64,000 nt of DNA. Source: Photorhabdus noenieputensis. GTDB lineage: Bacteria; Pseudomonadota; Gammaproteobacteria; Enterobacterales; Enterobacteriaceae. Position 1 is the first letter of the stretch. Each line of letters opens with the position of its first letter. Below are positions 8,067-18,671 of this stretch, piece by piece. The position numbers and the translations under genes are program-made. The DNA is taken from the NCBI RefSeq assembly GCF_018448935.1, contig NZ_RCWC01000017.1:36146-100145 (forward strand), in the 5' to 3' direction. The notes under the pieces are model-generated. The model had not been told where the DNA came from. It made no database searches and saw nothing but the letters and a program-made list of their open reading frames with translations.

Positions 8067-9002
8067 TTAATCCTGCGGTAATTGAACCCCTGTATAACCA
8101 GATAAAATCAATTCCCATTCCCGTTGAGCAAACCATGTCTGGGTTTTACCATCATAATGAAGACTATCAGGCAGGAAAACACCAAACTCAGTCGCCTTTC
8201 CGGTATAGTCTGGAGAATTCCGTGCATCAATCAACGTTCGATATTTGGGATCATCAGCGATAACATTATTGATTGCCTCAAGCACATAGCTGGTGTTGAT
8301 GGGATCAAATGCAACCGAAAGTGGATAATACAATCTCCACGGTATACTGCGAGAACCCAAAGCATCACTGATACCAGTAATGATGTGGGTAAAATTCCGC
8401 TCTGATGCCTGTGCCGCCAATAAACTTTCGGTTTCTGCTTCCCACTGGTTCCAATGGACAGCCAAAATGCGAGGATTTTTACCTAGCTTATGCAGTGATT
8501 CGACGGCCATACGCAACGTTCTGATTGCGCGCGGATAGAGCGATTCCACATCGCAGGGATCTCGCTCAGGTGCCCAACGGTTATCCGGCGGATTATCCAG
8601 ATACATGCCCTGGCCGCCCCACCCCATTAAAATGACATAAAGATCAGGCAAATTAAGTGCATTACCTCGGTTAATATGGCCTTGCCAGAGTTTGGCAAAA
8701 CGGTTAGCGGCATTGACTGAGTGATCCTGATTGCCACGAGATAAACCGACAGGAGCACCAATATTAGCATCACCAAAGCTAGTCAGCCCCATCCAGTTGA
8801 TTGCGGGAAAGTCAACGCTATAAGCTTCTGATAGAGATAATGTGAATACGTTTTTTAAACCTTGGGTTATTTCTTCATCTTGTGGTAATTGTGTTCCATG
8901 ACCATAACTATTTGATTGCCCAAGTATGATAAATAGCGGCGCATCATTAGGTGCCCACGGAGAATATTTTATTTCAGGTGAATAAGCTTGTTTATCTGTC
9001 AT
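8067..9002 (-). CDS. SGNH hydrolase, sialate O-acetylesterase-like (SASA family)
   Basis: 311 aa, no signal peptide. The N-terminal block LFIILGQSNSYGHG contains the GQSN motif of the SASA/CE6 esterase family, with the nucleophile Ser at about residue 31. The oxyanion block is VILMGWGGQGM, and the C-terminal block LPDSLHYDGKTQTWFA supplies the D-x-x-H catalytic pair. Length and motif order fit carbohydrate acetylesterases that remove O-acetyl groups from sugars such as sialic acid or acetylated polysaccharide. The gene stands alone between the antitoxin remnant and a secreted protein on the other strand. Substrate and role are not deducible from context; host glycan or exopolysaccharide trimming is speculation. 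Confidence 0.75.
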   Translation of the reverse strand: MTDKQAYSPEIKYSPWAPNDAPLFIILGQSNSYGHGTQLPQDEEITQGLKNVFTLSLSEAYSVDFPAINWMGLTSFGDANIGAPVGLSRGNQDHSVNAANRFAKLWQGHINRGNALNLPDLYVILMGWGGQGMYLDNPPDNRWAPERDPCDVESLYPRAIRTLRMAVESLHKLGKNPRILAVHWNQWEAETESLLAAQASERNFTHIITGISDALGSRSIPWRLYYPLSVAFDPINTSYVLEAINNVIADDPKYRTLIDARNSPDYTGKATEFGVFLPDSLHYDGKTQTWFAQREWELILSGYTGVQLPQD

Positions 9003-9445
9003 CAGTTTTCCTCTTAAAATGATTTAAATTATTAAGTCTGTTCTCTTCGATAAAATATAATTAATTTCTGGCAGATAAAAAGTCACCCAGTTAATCATCA
9101 TATTTATGGTCCAAGAATATAAAACTATTTTAAATATCTCACTTCACAGGCAAGTTATTTATATTTCATCTTAAAAAATACACTTGCCTGTGTAATCAAG
9201 CAAACAAAAATATAACTCATAAAAACGAGTCAGTTTGATAAATAATATTTAAGCCTTTTTTATCACAAAATAAAATAAAAATGTTTTTTGTTTAATTTGG
9301 GATTAATGATATTTTACTCCTGAATAAAAACTTACTGAAATATATGGTTATCTGATAAAAAATTATGGATTCAAATTAATACATTTCTATCAATATTATT
9401 CACATTGATAACTAAATTCCAAAATACATTAATGAGGAAAATAAC
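9003..9445. other. Very AT-rich divergent intergenic region
   Basis: About 440 bp between the SASA hydrolase and the YrpD-like gene, dominated by A/T runs, with no gene or ERIC copy. It must contain both promoters. Its composition would suit H-NS-type silencing (inference). Confidence 0.5.
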
Positions 9446-10249
9446 ATGATTAAATTTAAAGATAAATTATCCATGAGAGGAAATATTGTGACCTCAAGTA
9501 AGAAATTCTCTAAAATCACTTTAGCCAGTATAATTGCAATTAATACTTTATCAATAATTAACGCATCTGAGGTTAAAGCAGCCGAAACACAATCTCTTTC
9601 AAATATATCATCTCTTCGTGAAGAAACTATTAAAGGTGGTATCGGAGGAAGAGCAATTCTTAATAGTAAAGGGTCTATTCTCACCACAAAAATAACCCTG
9701 CCAGAAATTAAACAAGGTTCTTCGTTTAAAGCATCAGGGGGAACGCTATATGTATACTCTGGTTTTTCTGGTCAAGTAGAATCAGATATTGGCTTCCAAT
9801 ATAGTGCTATCTATAATGTTTGGAAGCCATATATGAAAGTAGGACGCCGTGGACAAGACGCTGTTCAATATATTGAAGGAAAAGATAACTTTACTTATAA
9901 AAATGGTTTTAAACCTGGTAGTGAAGTACAACTCACAATATATAAAAATCTAAATGGTGCAACAAGGGCGACATATTGGGGAATCTCCAATAATGGTTAT
10001 GCCAGTAGACTAATTTCGGAAATAAAAAATACTAATGTCAGCTCTGTAAGTAACTGGAAAATATTATCTACAATCGCTGTGTTTCGTGGAACACCAGAAA
10101 GAAATATTAAAGTTCACAAAGAATATATTGCTACATTTAAAAATGTAGTTATCGATAATAAACCCGTTAATCCAGTAATTCATGCAACAAAAGGGGCAAA
10201 TATTACTACAAGCTCAAATAGTGCCGCAATAAAAATAACAACCAGATAA
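9446..10249 (+). CDS. Secreted YrpD-like protein
   Basis: 267 aa. A GAGG Shine-Dalgarno lies 8 nt before ATG 9446. An extended signal peptide (about residues 1-45: basic start, hydrophobic ITLASIIAINTLSII, AEVKAAE-type cleavage) precedes a domain with GGIGGRAILNSKGS, ASGGTLYVYSGFSG, ESDIGFQYSAIYNVWKPYMKVG and FKPGSEVQLTIYKN. This order (GGIGGR, then a D-I-G-hydrophobic-Q strand, then W-x-PY-x-K) matches my recollection of the Bacillus YrpD family, but I cannot verify it by search. Lys/Ile/Asn-rich composition and AT-rich codons suggest recent acquisition. There are no cysteines. A strong terminator follows; the gene is monocistronic. Confidence 0.6.
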   Translation: MIKFKDKLSMRGNIVTSSKKFSKITLASIIAINTLSIINASEVKAAETQSLSNISSLREETIKGGIGGRAILNSKGSILTTKITLPEIKQGSSFKASGGTLYVYSGFSGQVESDIGFQYSAIYNVWKPYMKVGRRGQDAVQYIEGKDNFTYKNGFKPGSEVQLTIYKNLNGATRATYWGISNNGYASRLISEIKNTNVSSVSNWKILSTIAVFRGTPERNIKVHKEYIATFKNVVIDNKPVNPVIHATKGANITTSSNSAAIKITTR

Positions 10250-10266
10250 TACCATAATAGATATTT

Positions 10267-10310
10267 TAACCAGTTCCCTAATATCTAAGGAACTGGTTAT
10301 TTGTTTTTTA
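10267..10310 (+). terminator. Rho-independent terminator after YrpD-like gene
   Basis: 11-bp perfect stem TAACCAGTTCC / GGAACTGGTTA (10267-10277 and 10289-10299), then tttgtttttt. It starts 18 bp after the stop. Confidence 0.9.
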
Positions 10311-10532
10311 ACTTTTTTATTTTTAAATAATATACCTTAAATCAAAATCAGGTATTCCCTGATCAGGTTAAATATAATATAGATAATTTATTTATTGTCA
10401 TAAAATTATTATTATTTCCGATGATTAAAATTCAATTGATTAAATTGAAATTAATGTTATTAATTACTGAAATTTAAATACAACGGCTATCTTAATAAGA
10501 GTAATCTTTACAGATCACTGATAAAAGCGTAT

Positions 10533-11024
10533 TTAAATTCTACGGGCTTGCCAAAAAGCCTTTTTCCAGTAAACATTATTCATAGATGAACGAGTAACAC
10601 CTTTATGGGTTGATGCATGTATAAACTGGTTATTGACATCATAAATGCCAACATGTAACCCATGTTCGCCACTACCTGTTCTGAAAAAGACCAAATCACC
10701 CGGCATTAAATCGCTTTTATCAATACGAGTCCCTAATTTTATTTGCCCACCGGTGGTACGAGGTAATTGAATATCAAACCGGTCACTGAAAGTACGGTAA
10801 ACAAAACCAGAACAATCTACCCCCCGACGATCCATTCCACCATAATGATACGGTGTACCACGCCATTGATTAAGCTGCTCCTTAAGCTGAGTAATCACCA
10901 TGATTGGATCAGAAAGCGCCGTTTTTAACGCTGGAGCCGGGGTCCTGGGGGAGTGACTGGAACAACCAATAAGTAATAGGCTGAGCAACAAGAGCAACTC
11001 TTTTATTTTTATTCTTATTATCAT
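10533..11024 (-). CDS. nlpC: NlpC/P60-family lipoprotein endopeptidase
   Basis: 163 aa lipoprotein: hydrophobic leader with lipobox LLIGC (Cys21). The NlpC/P60 papain-like domain has the catalytic Cys71 in VDCSGF, His124 in GLHVGIY and His136 in FIHAST. The family cleaves gamma-D-glutamyl-diaminopimelate or related peptidoglycan cross-bridge bonds. In E. coli, nlpC follows btuD directly; here the arn operon separates the two, so position supports the name. Its length matches E. coli NlpC closely. It lies about 105 bp downstream of arnF on the same strand and may be read through from it, but spacing is loose. Confidence 0.88.
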   Translation of the reverse strand: MIIRIKIKELLLLLSLLLIGCSSHSPRTPAPALKTALSDPIMVITQLKEQLNQWRGTPYHYGGMDRRGVDCSGFVYRTFSDRFDIQLPRTTGGQIKLGTRIDKSDLMPGDLVFFRTGSGEHGLHVGIYDVNNQFIHASTHKGVTRSSMNNVYWKKAFWQARRI

Positions 11025-11129
11025 TATCCCCCCCTCATAAGATCAGCAAAACAAGCTAACTCTATCCGGCACTCAATAAAAAAACAAGGCTGTACTTTAA
11101 ATAAATCAGTTAAATATTTATTTTATGCT

Positions 11130-11510
11130 TCATTCTGGGCGGCTAATCAACCAAATACCATACAAGATAAAAATCACACCCGCGGTTTTCAATAATGTGA
11201 TGGTTTCATTAAACCAAGGCAATAAAGCCGCCATTAAATAGACAAATACATAACTTAAGCTTATTAACGGATAGGATTTATTTAATGGCAAATATTTTAG
11301 CGTAAATAGCCAGCACAGCATAGATAATAGATATCCAGCCAGACCAGCCATTACCATCATCAGAGAATGACGATAACTCCATAGCCACTCAACATCAAAC
11401 CAATGCAAACCAAGATTCAATGTTGGTAAATTGACAACACCCCATTTCAGTAATAACTGGGCTATTGTCACCAGTAATACGCTAACTAATCCCCAAATAT
11501 AACCTTTCAT
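11130..11510 (-). CDS. arnF: 4-amino-4-deoxy-L-arabinose-phosphoundecaprenol flippase subunit ArnF
   Basis: 126 aa EamA/SMR-like membrane protein with four predicted helices and the family-typical APxxLLKWG-like start ([15 protein letters not shown]), [27 protein letters not shown] and a C-terminal [12 protein letters not shown] helix. With ArnE it flips undecaprenyl-phosphate-L-Ara4N to the periplasmic face of the inner membrane. It is the last gene of the arn operon; its start overlaps the arnE stop by 4 bp. Confidence 0.92.
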   Translation of the reverse strand: MKGYIWGLVSVLLVTIAQLLLKWGVVNLPTLNLGLHWFDVEWLWSYRHSLMMVMAGLAGYLLSMLCWLFTLKYLPLNKSYPLISLSYVFVYLMAALLPWFNETITLLKTAGVIFILYGIWLISRPE

Positions 11511-11848
11511 TCATTCAAGCTCATCAGCAAAATTCCCAACATGATAAACACAACCCCACTCCAATGTTTTCTGCCTGCTTTTTCCTGATAGAAAAATTTC
11601 CCCGCCAAAGTGACCATAATAAAATTTATACTCAACATTGGATAAGCAATGCCTAACGGCAATATCTGCAATAAACGGAGCCAAAATAACATTCCTATAG
11701 CCAACAGAATCACCGCTCCTATCAACCATTTCAATACAGATGCCCGCTGATAAACATCACTCTGCCAACATATCACAGCCTGTTTCTGACATAGCTGGCC
11801 AGCACATGTCAGTAAGCTAACCAGCAACAATAAAGCAAAATTTATCAT
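11507..11848 (-). CDS. arnE: L-Ara4N-phosphoundecaprenol flippase subunit ArnE
   Basis: 113 aa, four membrane helices of the small-multidrug-resistance fold. The motif [13 protein letters not shown] at the N-terminus and [26 protein letters not shown] in the second half are ArnE-like. It acts with ArnF as a heterodimeric flippase for the L-Ara4N carrier lipid. The start overlaps the arnT stop by 4 bp (ATGA arrangement), indicating translational coupling. Length equals that of enterobacterial ArnE proteins (about 111 aa). Confidence 0.92.
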   Translation of the reverse strand: MINFALLLLVSLLTCAGQLCQKQAVICWQSDVYQRASVLKWLIGAVILLAIGMLFWLRLLQILPLGIAYPMLSINFIMVTLAGKFFYQEKAGRKHWSGVVFIMLGILLMSLNE

Positions 11849-13506
11849 GGTCGCTTCTCGTAAACCAAAATAGCAAAGCGATAATTGCGACTAATTTGAT
11901 CTGCCTTTGGCAAATCAGGTAATTTTTCATTTTTATATAAATGGAAGAGTACTGATACCCGCCCTTCTTTACGCGCTTTCTCTAACCATTGCGGAAAATC
12001 TTTATAGCTGATATATCGATATCGGCTATCTGGATAATTCAACCCATATTCCAGCTCTCCCCAATTCTCAAGCATATAAATATCGCTACGCTTCATCTCC
12101 CAAGCTACAGTGGTTGCAAGACCAACACTTTCCGATAGAATATAGCGACTATCTGCAAGTTCCTGATGATGTAACTTAATAAAACTCTGCGGTAATTTGG
12201 AGTTAACAGTATTCTCAGGCAAAGCATTACCTATCACTGAGCTGACAACAATGGAACAAAATGCGGCCCATAACCAATATTTCCCATTCAGCGCAAAACA
12301 TAGATAACCAATAATTCCCCAAATACCAAAAGCAACAATCGCTAAAACCCATTTAGACCATTCTGATGGCTGATATAAAGAGTGTTCTGTTACTGCTTCC
12401 ATAGCAAATAGAATCATTACCGCCAGCAAACCAAGAAATACGTTAATCATTCCATTGATCTTTAGCAATTTCATCTTGCCATCTTTTACACAATCGACAC
12501 CAAATTTAGCCATCATCATTGCCAATGGTGCCATACAAGGCAGGATATAAGTTGGCAATTTTCCCTTTGCAATACTGAAAAATAACAATGGCACGACAAA
12601 CCAGCAAAGTAGAAAAAACATTTCAGGATTGGATTTTCTTTCTTTCCAACTTTTCACCACTGCCCCGGGTAATAATCCCAACCACGGAATCACACCAAAG
12701 ATCAAAATGGGTATGTAGTACCAGAACGGTGCAATATGCTGTGCATCATCGGAAGAAAAACGCTTAATATGCTCAATCCAGAAGAAATAGTGCCAATAGT
12801 CAGGCTCACGTTGGGCAATTGCAATCACCCACGGTAAACTAATTGCTATCGCTGAAATAACAGCAAGTGGGCCAAAGTAGACTATTTGCAGGAGCCGTCT
12901 CTGATAAATAACAATGGGTAGCACCGCAATGACCGGAACGGCCAATGCCAGAAACCCTTTGGTCATAAAGCCCATACCGCAGCACAAACCAAGCACCAAA
13001 TATGCAATAATCCGTTGTCTGGTACAATCTGCTGTTAGCGCCCAGAAGCTGCACATCATAGCTGCCGTTACCCATAAAGAAAACATCGGATCGAGTACGC
13101 TATAAGTACCGATGGCAAATACCAGAAACATTGAGATATAAATAAGGCTAGCGGCAAAAGCAATATGCCGGTTATGCCACATCATCATAGCAAGTCGATA
13201 TAATAAAATTGTGCTGATAAAAATACAGAAGACCGACCCAAAACGGACCGCAAAATTATTATCACCAAAAATCCACTGGCTAATATTATTAATCCAATAA
13301 CCCGCTACAGGCTTTTCAAAATAACGAATATCCAGCAAATACGGAACAATCCAATCACCTCGTTGCAGCATTTCTCGACTAATTTCTGCATAACGGGTTT
13401 CATCAGGCTGCCATAGCAGGCGGCCATTAAGGGGCAATAAATAGGTAAGGACAAAAAAAAGAGCGATCAAAAAGGCCCCCACTTTACACGCCCGGTTATT
13501 TAACAT
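11845..13506 (-). CDS. arnT: Undecaprenyl phosphate-L-Ara4N : lipid A 4-amino-4-deoxy-L-arabinosyltransferase
   Basis: 553 aa polytopic GT83-family enzyme. The first periplasmic loop carries [17 protein letters not shown] with the catalytic Asp-Glu pair, and [11 protein letters not shown] follows. About a dozen hydrophobic segments span the N-terminal 400 residues, and the C-terminal soluble part includes the [18 protein letters not shown] stretch. ArnT moves L-Ara4N from its C55 carrier to lipid A phosphates on the periplasmic side, lowering negative charge and giving resistance to polymyxin and cationic peptides. Length is close to the 550 aa of E. coli. It starts 7 bp after arnD. Confidence 0.95.
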   Translation of the reverse strand: MLNNRACKVGAFLIALFFVLTYLLPLNGRLLWQPDETRYAEISREMLQRGDWIVPYLLDIRYFEKPVAGYWINNISQWIFGDNNFAVRFGSVFCIFISTILLYRLAMMMWHNRHIAFAASLIYISMFLVFAIGTYSVLDPMFSLWVTAAMMCSFWALTADCTRQRIIAYLVLGLCCGMGFMTKGFLALAVPVIAVLPIVIYQRRLLQIVYFGPLAVISAIAISLPWVIAIAQREPDYWHYFFWIEHIKRFSSDDAQHIAPFWYYIPILIFGVIPWLGLLPGAVVKSWKERKSNPEMFFLLCWFVVPLLFFSIAKGKLPTYILPCMAPLAMMMAKFGVDCVKDGKMKLLKINGMINVFLGLLAVMILFAMEAVTEHSLYQPSEWSKWVLAIVAFGIWGIIGYLCFALNGKYWLWAAFCSIVVSSVIGNALPENTVNSKLPQSFIKLHHQELADSRYILSESVGLATTVAWEMKRSDIYMLENWGELEYGLNYPDSRYRYISYKDFPQWLEKARKEGRVSVLFHLYKNEKLPDLPKADQISRNYRFAILVYEKRP

Positions 13507-13513
13507 ATATAAG

Positions 13514-14407
13514 TTAAACCTCTTGTTGGCATCCTAACCATCCTTCTCTGCCGGGAAACTCGGAACGAATAATTCTCCCGACAGGAAGCCGCTGTATATT
13601 TTCAGGCAGCAGATGACTCAATGCACAAAATTGTATGTTTTCCTGATGAACCATTTCCAACAGCGTTGCAAATTCTGTGGACTTGGACATCCCTTCAACT
13701 TCCGTATGGATGGTATATACCGGAACTCCCTGGCTGTTTTTTATCTTATCAAGGATAAATTGATTAAAATCTTCATCTTTGACCTGAATTCCTATCACTT
13801 CGTCATAAGTTGGCAACGTCACCGGAATTTGCACAGTACCCAGAGTACCATCAGGCAAAATGGGCCTGAATGGATGAGTTCCCCGACAATCGCTGTTGTA
13901 ATCAAATCCAAACTGTTGCTTTACCGCGAGTACGCGTTCATCCGCTCGCCAACCAGCAACAGCAGAACAAGTTACCCGTTGACCAATTGCCTGTACCAAT
14001 GCATCCACCCCCAGTTTAACCTGCTCTGTTAACTGAGTTTCAGACCAACGGCCAACTTTCGCCTGCCAACGCTGATGATCCCAGGCATGCAAACCCACTT
14101 CATGGCCTGCATCCAGTGTTTGCTTCATCAAGTAGCCTAAATCTTTAGCAATCTTCTTACCCGGCCATGCCGTTCCCGCCAGTAAAATATCAAGACCATA
14201 CAGAGACGCTGCATTTGACCTCAACATTTTCCATAAGAATTTCGGCCGTAAAAGACGCCACAAATGGCGTCCCATATTATCCGGCCCAACACTAAAGAAA
14301 AAACTGGCCTGAATCTGATGTTTTGCCAAAATTTTGAGCAATTGCGGCACCCCTTCAACGGTCCCTCGATAGGTATCCACATCAACTCTCAAGCCAACTT
14401 GTTTCAT
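13514..14407 (-). CDS. arnD: 4-deoxy-4-formamido-L-arabinose-phosphoundecaprenol deformylase
   Basis: 297 aa, polysaccharide-deacetylase (NodB) fold: the N-terminal motif [12 protein letters not shown] supplies the metal/catalytic aspartates, [20 protein letters not shown] follows, and [13 protein letters not shown] contains the HxxxH-like metal ligands. It removes the formyl group from undecaprenyl-phosphate-L-Ara4FN, committing the pathway before flipping. The start overlaps the arnA stop by one base (TAATG). Length matches E. coli ArnD (296 aa). Confidence 0.94.
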   Translation of the reverse strand: MKQVGLRVDVDTYRGTVEGVPQLLKILAKHQIQASFFFSVGPDNMGRHLWRLLRPKFLWKMLRSNAASLYGLDILLAGTAWPGKKIAKDLGYLMKQTLDAGHEVGLHAWDHQRWQAKVGRWSETQLTEQVKLGVDALVQAIGQRVTCSAVAGWRADERVLAVKQQFGFDYNSDCRGTHPFRPILPDGTLGTVQIPVTLPTYDEVIGIQVKDEDFNQFILDKIKNSQGVPVYTIHTEVEGMSKSTEFATLLEMVHQENIQFCALSHLLPENIQRLPVGRIIRSEFPGREGWLGCQQEV

Positions 14408-16389
14408 TAATTTTTCCCTAATTCTTCCACTGCGCCACGTAAGAAGAAATCCAGTGTTTCATTTATCGTCTGCTTCATATCAATGGTTGGCTTCCAACCT
14501 AATAACCGTTCCGCGTTTTTAATACTTGGTTTACGGTGTTCAACATCCTGATAACCTTTACCGTAGTAACTGCCACTTTCAATCTTTTTAAATCCAGCAA
14601 ACGGAGGAAAATGATCTCTCAATTCATGGTTTTCAAAGCTATCAAGTAATATTTCCGCCAATTGGCGAATACTGGCTTCATTAGTTGGATTACCAATATT
14701 GATAATTTGACCGTCACATAACCCATCTCGGTTTTCAATAATACGGAACAGCGCCTCAATACCATCGTTAATATCAGTAAAGCAGCGTTTCTGTTCGCCA
14801 CCATCTACTAGTTTGATCGGTGAACCCTCAACTAAGTTCAATATTAATTGTGTGATCGCTCTGGAACTGCCAATACGCGCGGAATTCAAATTATCCAAAC
14901 GTGGCCCCATCCAGTTAAATGGGCGAAATAGGGTGAATTTGAGCCCTTCTTTCTCACCATATGCCCAAATAACACGATCTAACAATTGTTTGGATACAGA
15001 ATAGATCCAGCGCTGTTTGTTGATCGGGCCAACAATCAGACGAGAGTCATCTTCATCAAATTCTTTATCATCACACATTCCATAAACTTCTGATGTGGAT
15101 GGGAAAATAATTCGTTTATTATATTTAACGCAATAACGAACAATCTTTAGATTCTCTTCAAAATCCAATTCAAATACACGCAGCGGATTACGGGTATATT
15201 CAATTGGAGTCGCAATGGCGACCAATGGCAAAACAACATCACACTTTTTAATGTGATATTCGATCCATTCAGTATGGATATTGACATCACCTTCGATGAA
15301 GTGAAAATGCGGATTACCAATAAAACGCTCAATGGCGGAAGAACCGATATCCATACCATAAATATCATAGTTGCCATCACGTAATAGACGTTCTGTCAAA
15401 TGATTACCGATAAAGCCATTTACACCGAGAATTAATACACGTTTCCGGTGGCTAATTTGAGTGGTTGCTTTTGGACCAACACGGACATCAGTCACAATGC
15501 TCATATCTACCGCCAAGCGGTGGCCCTGAACATACAAACCTGATTCACTCTGCCCATTAACAATTTCTAATGCACCTTCTCCACAGGCAATAATTAACGG
15601 ATCTACCGATAATACCGTTCCCGGCTGTTTGTCATGAGTCTTATTCAATGGGGAGGCGCGCCAGATCGTAATTTTACGCTCACCCAAGAAAGTAAATGCC
15701 CCGGGATATGGCTCAGTCACTGCCCTGACAAGATTGTTAATTTCAGTGGCTGATTTCCGCCAGTCAATCTCACCATCCTCAGCAGTACGACGCCCAAAGT
15801 AAGTTGCCTGACTTTCATCTTGAGGTATGGCTGGATAAGTTACCGCTTTGATCTGGGGTAATACTTGATCAAGCAGTTTTTCCGCTGCTTCACGAATTTT
15901 ACCGTGCAAAGTCAACGCGGTATCTGTCTCTGCAATAGCAACCTTGTGTTGAGCGATAATATCCCCGGCATCAGGTTTCAACACCATTTTATGCAGAGTT
16001 ACACCTGTTTCCACTTCACCATTTAAAATCGCCCAGTTAATCGGGGCACGACCACGGTATTTCGGCAACAGTGAACCATGCAGATTAAATGCACCTATGC
16101 TCGCCAGCGATAAAATATCTTCGCTCAACATATCTCGGTAATAAAAAGAGAAAATCACATCAGGTTTCAGTTCCCGAATACGTTCAATCCAAAGTGGATG
16201 GTTAACATTCTCTGGCGCAAAAACCGGCAGCGCCAAATCTGCACTTAAACGGGCAACAGAAGAGAAAAAATGGTTTTCATTAGGATCATCTGTATGGGTA
16301 AATACCGCCTGAATATCAAAACCGGCTTTAATTAAAGCATTGATCCCGACACAGCCGATATCATGATAGGCAAATACAATTGCTTTCAT
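14407..16389 (-). CDS. arnA: Bifunctional UDP-glucuronate decarboxylase / UDP-L-Ara4N formyltransferase
   Basis: 660 aa fusion, the same length as E. coli ArnA. The N-terminal formyltransferase half (about 1-305) shows [25 protein letters not shown] with the catalytic His near 104 and a downstream Asp. The C-terminal half is a short-chain dehydrogenase-type decarboxylase with the NAD motif [10 protein letters not shown] and active-site [13 protein letters not shown] (Tyr-x-x-x-Lys). It makes UDP-4-keto-pentose from UDP-glucuronate and formylates UDP-L-Ara4N. Its start overlaps the arnC stop by 4 bp. Confidence 0.96.
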   Translation of the reverse strand: MKAIVFAYHDIGCVGINALIKAGFDIQAVFTHTDDPNENHFFSSVARLSADLALPVFAPENVNHPLWIERIRELKPDVIFSFYYRDMLSEDILSLASIGAFNLHGSLLPKYRGRAPINWAILNGEVETGVTLHKMVLKPDAGDIIAQHKVAIAETDTALTLHGKIREAAEKLLDQVLPQIKAVTYPAIPQDESQATYFGRRTAEDGEIDWRKSATEINNLVRAVTEPYPGAFTFLGERKITIWRASPLNKTHDKQPGTVLSVDPLIIACGEGALEIVNGQSESGLYVQGHRLAVDMSIVTDVRVGPKATTQISHRKRVLILGVNGFIGNHLTERLLRDGNYDIYGMDIGSSAIERFIGNPHFHFIEGDVNIHTEWIEYHIKKCDVVLPLVAIATPIEYTRNPLRVFELDFEENLKIVRYCVKYNKRIIFPSTSEVYGMCDDKEFDEDDSRLIVGPINKQRWIYSVSKQLLDRVIWAYGEKEGLKFTLFRPFNWMGPRLDNLNSARIGSSRAITQLILNLVEGSPIKLVDGGEQKRCFTDINDGIEALFRIIENRDGLCDGQIINIGNPTNEASIRQLAEILLDSFENHELRDHFPPFAGFKKIESGSYYGKGYQDVEHRKPSIKNAERLLGWKPTIDMKQTINETLDFFLRGAVEELGKN

Positions 16390-17369
16390 TTAGTACTCTC
16401 TTCCTGGTTGTCGTTGGTCTTTTTATTTCCGACCACTTTTTGAATAAAATAACGCGGGCGTGCACGAACATCGTTATAGATACGGCCTATGTATTCACCT
16501 AATAAGCCCATCGCGACGAACTGTGCGCCAATAAACATGAAAAGGATGGCAAATAGAGTAAATACCCCTTCTGCTGCCCATATGGCACCGAAAATCAGAC
16601 GTAAAACCACCAATAATACAGCCAGCAAAAAACCAGAAACTGCAATCACACTGCCTACTACACTCAGTAAACGCAAAGGTGCGGTTGTCAGGCAGGTCAG
16701 CAAGTCATACATCAGATTAATCAGCTTCATAAAGCTGTATTTAGAATCGCCAAATTCACGCTCTGCATGAGCAACATCAATCTCAATGGTTTGACGGGCA
16801 AACGTGTTTGCCAGAATAGGAATAAAGGTGCTGCGCTCATGGCACTGCAACATGGCTTCAACAATATGGCGACGATAGGCACGGAGCATACAGCCATAAT
16901 CTCCCATAGAACGGCCTGTTGCCTTAGTAATCATCGCATTGATGATTTTTGAAGCTGTTTTACGGAACAGAGAATCCTGCCGATTAGCCCGGCGAGTACC
17001 CACAACGTCATAACCTTGTTCAGCCGTTTTAACAAGACGGGGGATCTCTTCTGGCGGATTCTGCAAATCAGCATCGAGGGTAATAATTAAATCACCATTG
17101 ACCTGATTAAACCCCGCCATAATCGCTGAATGCTGACCATAATTACGATTAAGTAAAATTGCGATAATATGATTTTCAGGTTGTTCCGCGGCCTGAATCA
17201 GAATTTCCGCAGATTTATCACTACTGCCATCATCGACAAGAATAAGCTCATATTCCTGAGTCAATTGTTTACAAGCTGCTAAGGTTCTTTCCAATAAAAG
17301 AGGCAAACTTTCTTCTTCGTTATAAACCGGAATAACAACAGAAACTTTTTTAATTTGTTCAAATAACAC
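16386..17369 (-). CDS. arnC: Undecaprenyl-phosphate 4-deoxy-4-formamido-L-arabinose transferase
   Basis: 327 aa. GT2 glycosyltransferase domain with [19 protein letters not shown], the [12 protein letters not shown] block and the [14 protein letters not shown] metal-binding region. Two C-terminal membrane helices follow ([22 protein letters not shown] and [29 protein letters not shown]). It transfers L-Ara4FN from UDP to undecaprenyl phosphate. The start is a GTG at 17369 that abuts the arnB stop exactly (TAAGTG), so translation is probably coupled. E. coli ArnC is 322 aa. Confidence 0.95.
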   Translation of the reverse strand: MLFEQIKKVSVVIPVYNEEESLPLLLERTLAACKQLTQEYELILVDDGSSDKSAEILIQAAEQPENHIIAILLNRNYGQHSAIMAGFNQVNGDLIITLDADLQNPPEEIPRLVKTAEQGYDVVGTRRANRQDSLFRKTASKIINAMITKATGRSMGDYGCMLRAYRRHIVEAMLQCHERSTFIPILANTFARQTIEIDVAHAEREFGDSKYSFMKLINLMYDLLTCLTTAPLRLLSVVGSVIAVSGFLLAVLLVVLRLIFGAIWAAEGVFTLFAILFMFIGAQFVAMGLLGEYIGRIYNDVRARPRYFIQKVVGNKKTNDNQEESTK

Positions 17370-18515
17370 TTATCTGTGCTCCGAGATAATTTCTTGTAAA
17401 ACATCAATAACATAATCCACATCGTCATCACTCATATCAGGAAAAAGTGGTAATGAACAAAGTGTTGCTGAATTCCATTCTGATTCGGGTAATGACAATT
17501 TCGGATACCGATCCCGATAATATTTTTGTGTATGCGCAGCCCTGAAATGCAAACCTGTGCCAATATTTTTCTCTTTTAAACGTTCCATTAACGTATCGCG
17601 ATCAATACCACAACCATCCTTATCAACCCGCACCATAAATAGATGATGTGCATGCATATGCTCATAATCAGGCACATTTAACATCAGCAAAGGCGAATCT
17701 TTTAATGCCGCTGAATAACGGGCAACAATTTGCCGACGGCGAATATTCATTGATTCCAATTTACTTAATTGCACAACAGCAATCGCAGCATGAATATCAG
17801 ATAAATTATATTTGTAACCCGGTTCTACAACTTCCGCCTGTGGTCTCCTGCCTTGAATCTGACGATCAAAAGCATCAATGCCTAGTCCATGAAACTTTAG
17901 ACATCGAATCCGTTCAACAAGTTCATTATTATCCGTAGCAATTAATCCACCTTCCGCACAAGTGGCATTTTTTATGGCATGGAAAGAGAAAATCGCTGTG
18001 CCATGCTCACCAATCCATTCACTCTTATAACGGGTTCCTAATGCATGAGCTGCGTCTTCAATCAATGGAATATCCGCTTCCTGAGCAATCCCACGCAATG
18101 CATCTAAATCACAAGGCGCACCGGCATAGTGAACCGGAATAATCGCTTTGGTTCTGGAAGTAATCGCCTTTTTCACTACCTGCGCATCGACCATTAATGT
18201 ATGACGATCAACATCAATCATGATCGGTTCAGCGCCAAGCAAACAGATCATATTTATTGTGGAAACCCAAGTTTGAGACGGTGTAATCACTTCGTCACCA
18301 GGGCCTATTCCCAGTGCCATGAGTGTCAGATGCATACCCGCCGTTGCAGAGGCCAATGCAACCGCATGTTTGCAGCCAAACATACGGCAAAAGTCCTGTT
18401 CCAATTGATGATTTTGCGGGCCTGTTGTAATCCAACCCGAACGAAGAACCTTCTCTACTGCCTGAATCTCTTCATCACCTATCGCAGGACGAGAAAATGG
18501 AAGAAAGCTACCCAT
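17370..18515 (-). CDS. arnB: UDP-4-amino-4-deoxy-L-arabinose-oxoglutarate aminotransferase
   Basis: 381 aa from ATG 18515. A TTG three codons upstream would extend the frame, but the family starts right before [12 protein letters not shown], favouring the ATG. It is a PLP-dependent DegT/DnrJ/EryC1 aminotransferase: [13 protein letters not shown] at the N-terminus, the EDAAHALGT region, and the Schiff-base lysine in [15 protein letters not shown]. It converts UDP-4-keto-pentose to UDP-L-Ara4N with glutamate as amino donor. It is the first gene of the operon arnBCADTEF; a candidate PhoP box lies about 55-70 bp upstream. Confidence 0.95.
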   Translation of the reverse strand: MGSFLPFSRPAIGDEEIQAVEKVLRSGWITTGPQNHQLEQDFCRMFGCKHAVALASATAGMHLTLMALGIGPGDEVITPSQTWVSTINMICLLGAEPIMIDVDRHTLMVDAQVVKKAITSRTKAIIPVHYAGAPCDLDALRGIAQEADIPLIEDAAHALGTRYKSEWIGEHGTAIFSFHAIKNATCAEGGLIATDNNELVERIRCLKFHGLGIDAFDRQIQGRRPQAEVVEPGYKYNLSDIHAAIAVVQLSKLESMNIRRRQIVARYSAALKDSPLLMLNVPDYEHMHAHHLFMVRVDKDGCGIDRDTLMERLKEKNIGTGLHFRAAHTQKYYRDRYPKLSLPESEWNSATLCSLPLFPDMSDDDVDYVIDVLQEIISEHR

Positions 18516-18549
18516 AAACCACAATCCAATTCATTCATAATATAACGAT

Positions 18550-18584
18550 ATATTAGATGACTATATTTGAACGAATCGTAAACA
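18550..18584 (-). promoter_or_regulatory. Candidate PhoP box and -10 of the arn operon
   Basis: On the minus strand TGTTTA-N5-CGTTCA (18584-18568) matches the PhoP direct repeat (T/G)GTTTA-N5-(T/G)GTTTA in 10 of 12 positions. After 12 nt comes TAATAT as a possible -10 element, the geometry expected for a PhoP-activated class II promoter. PhoP control of the arn (pbgPE) operon is known in Photorhabdus and Yersinia. A full PmrA box (CTTAA-N5-CTTAA) is not seen; only a single half-site CTTAAT lies nearby. Confidence 0.55.
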
Positions 18585-18671
18585 CAGGTATGATTTAGCA
18601 AATTAAGTGAAAATTACTATAGATCCACGATACGTACAGATTCACAGTAGGCACATCAGGCTGGGCTGTAA

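Noticed and set aside
18560..18640. PmrA box upstream of arnB
   Set aside because: Only one CTTAAT half-site is present; the second half at 5-bp spacing does not match.
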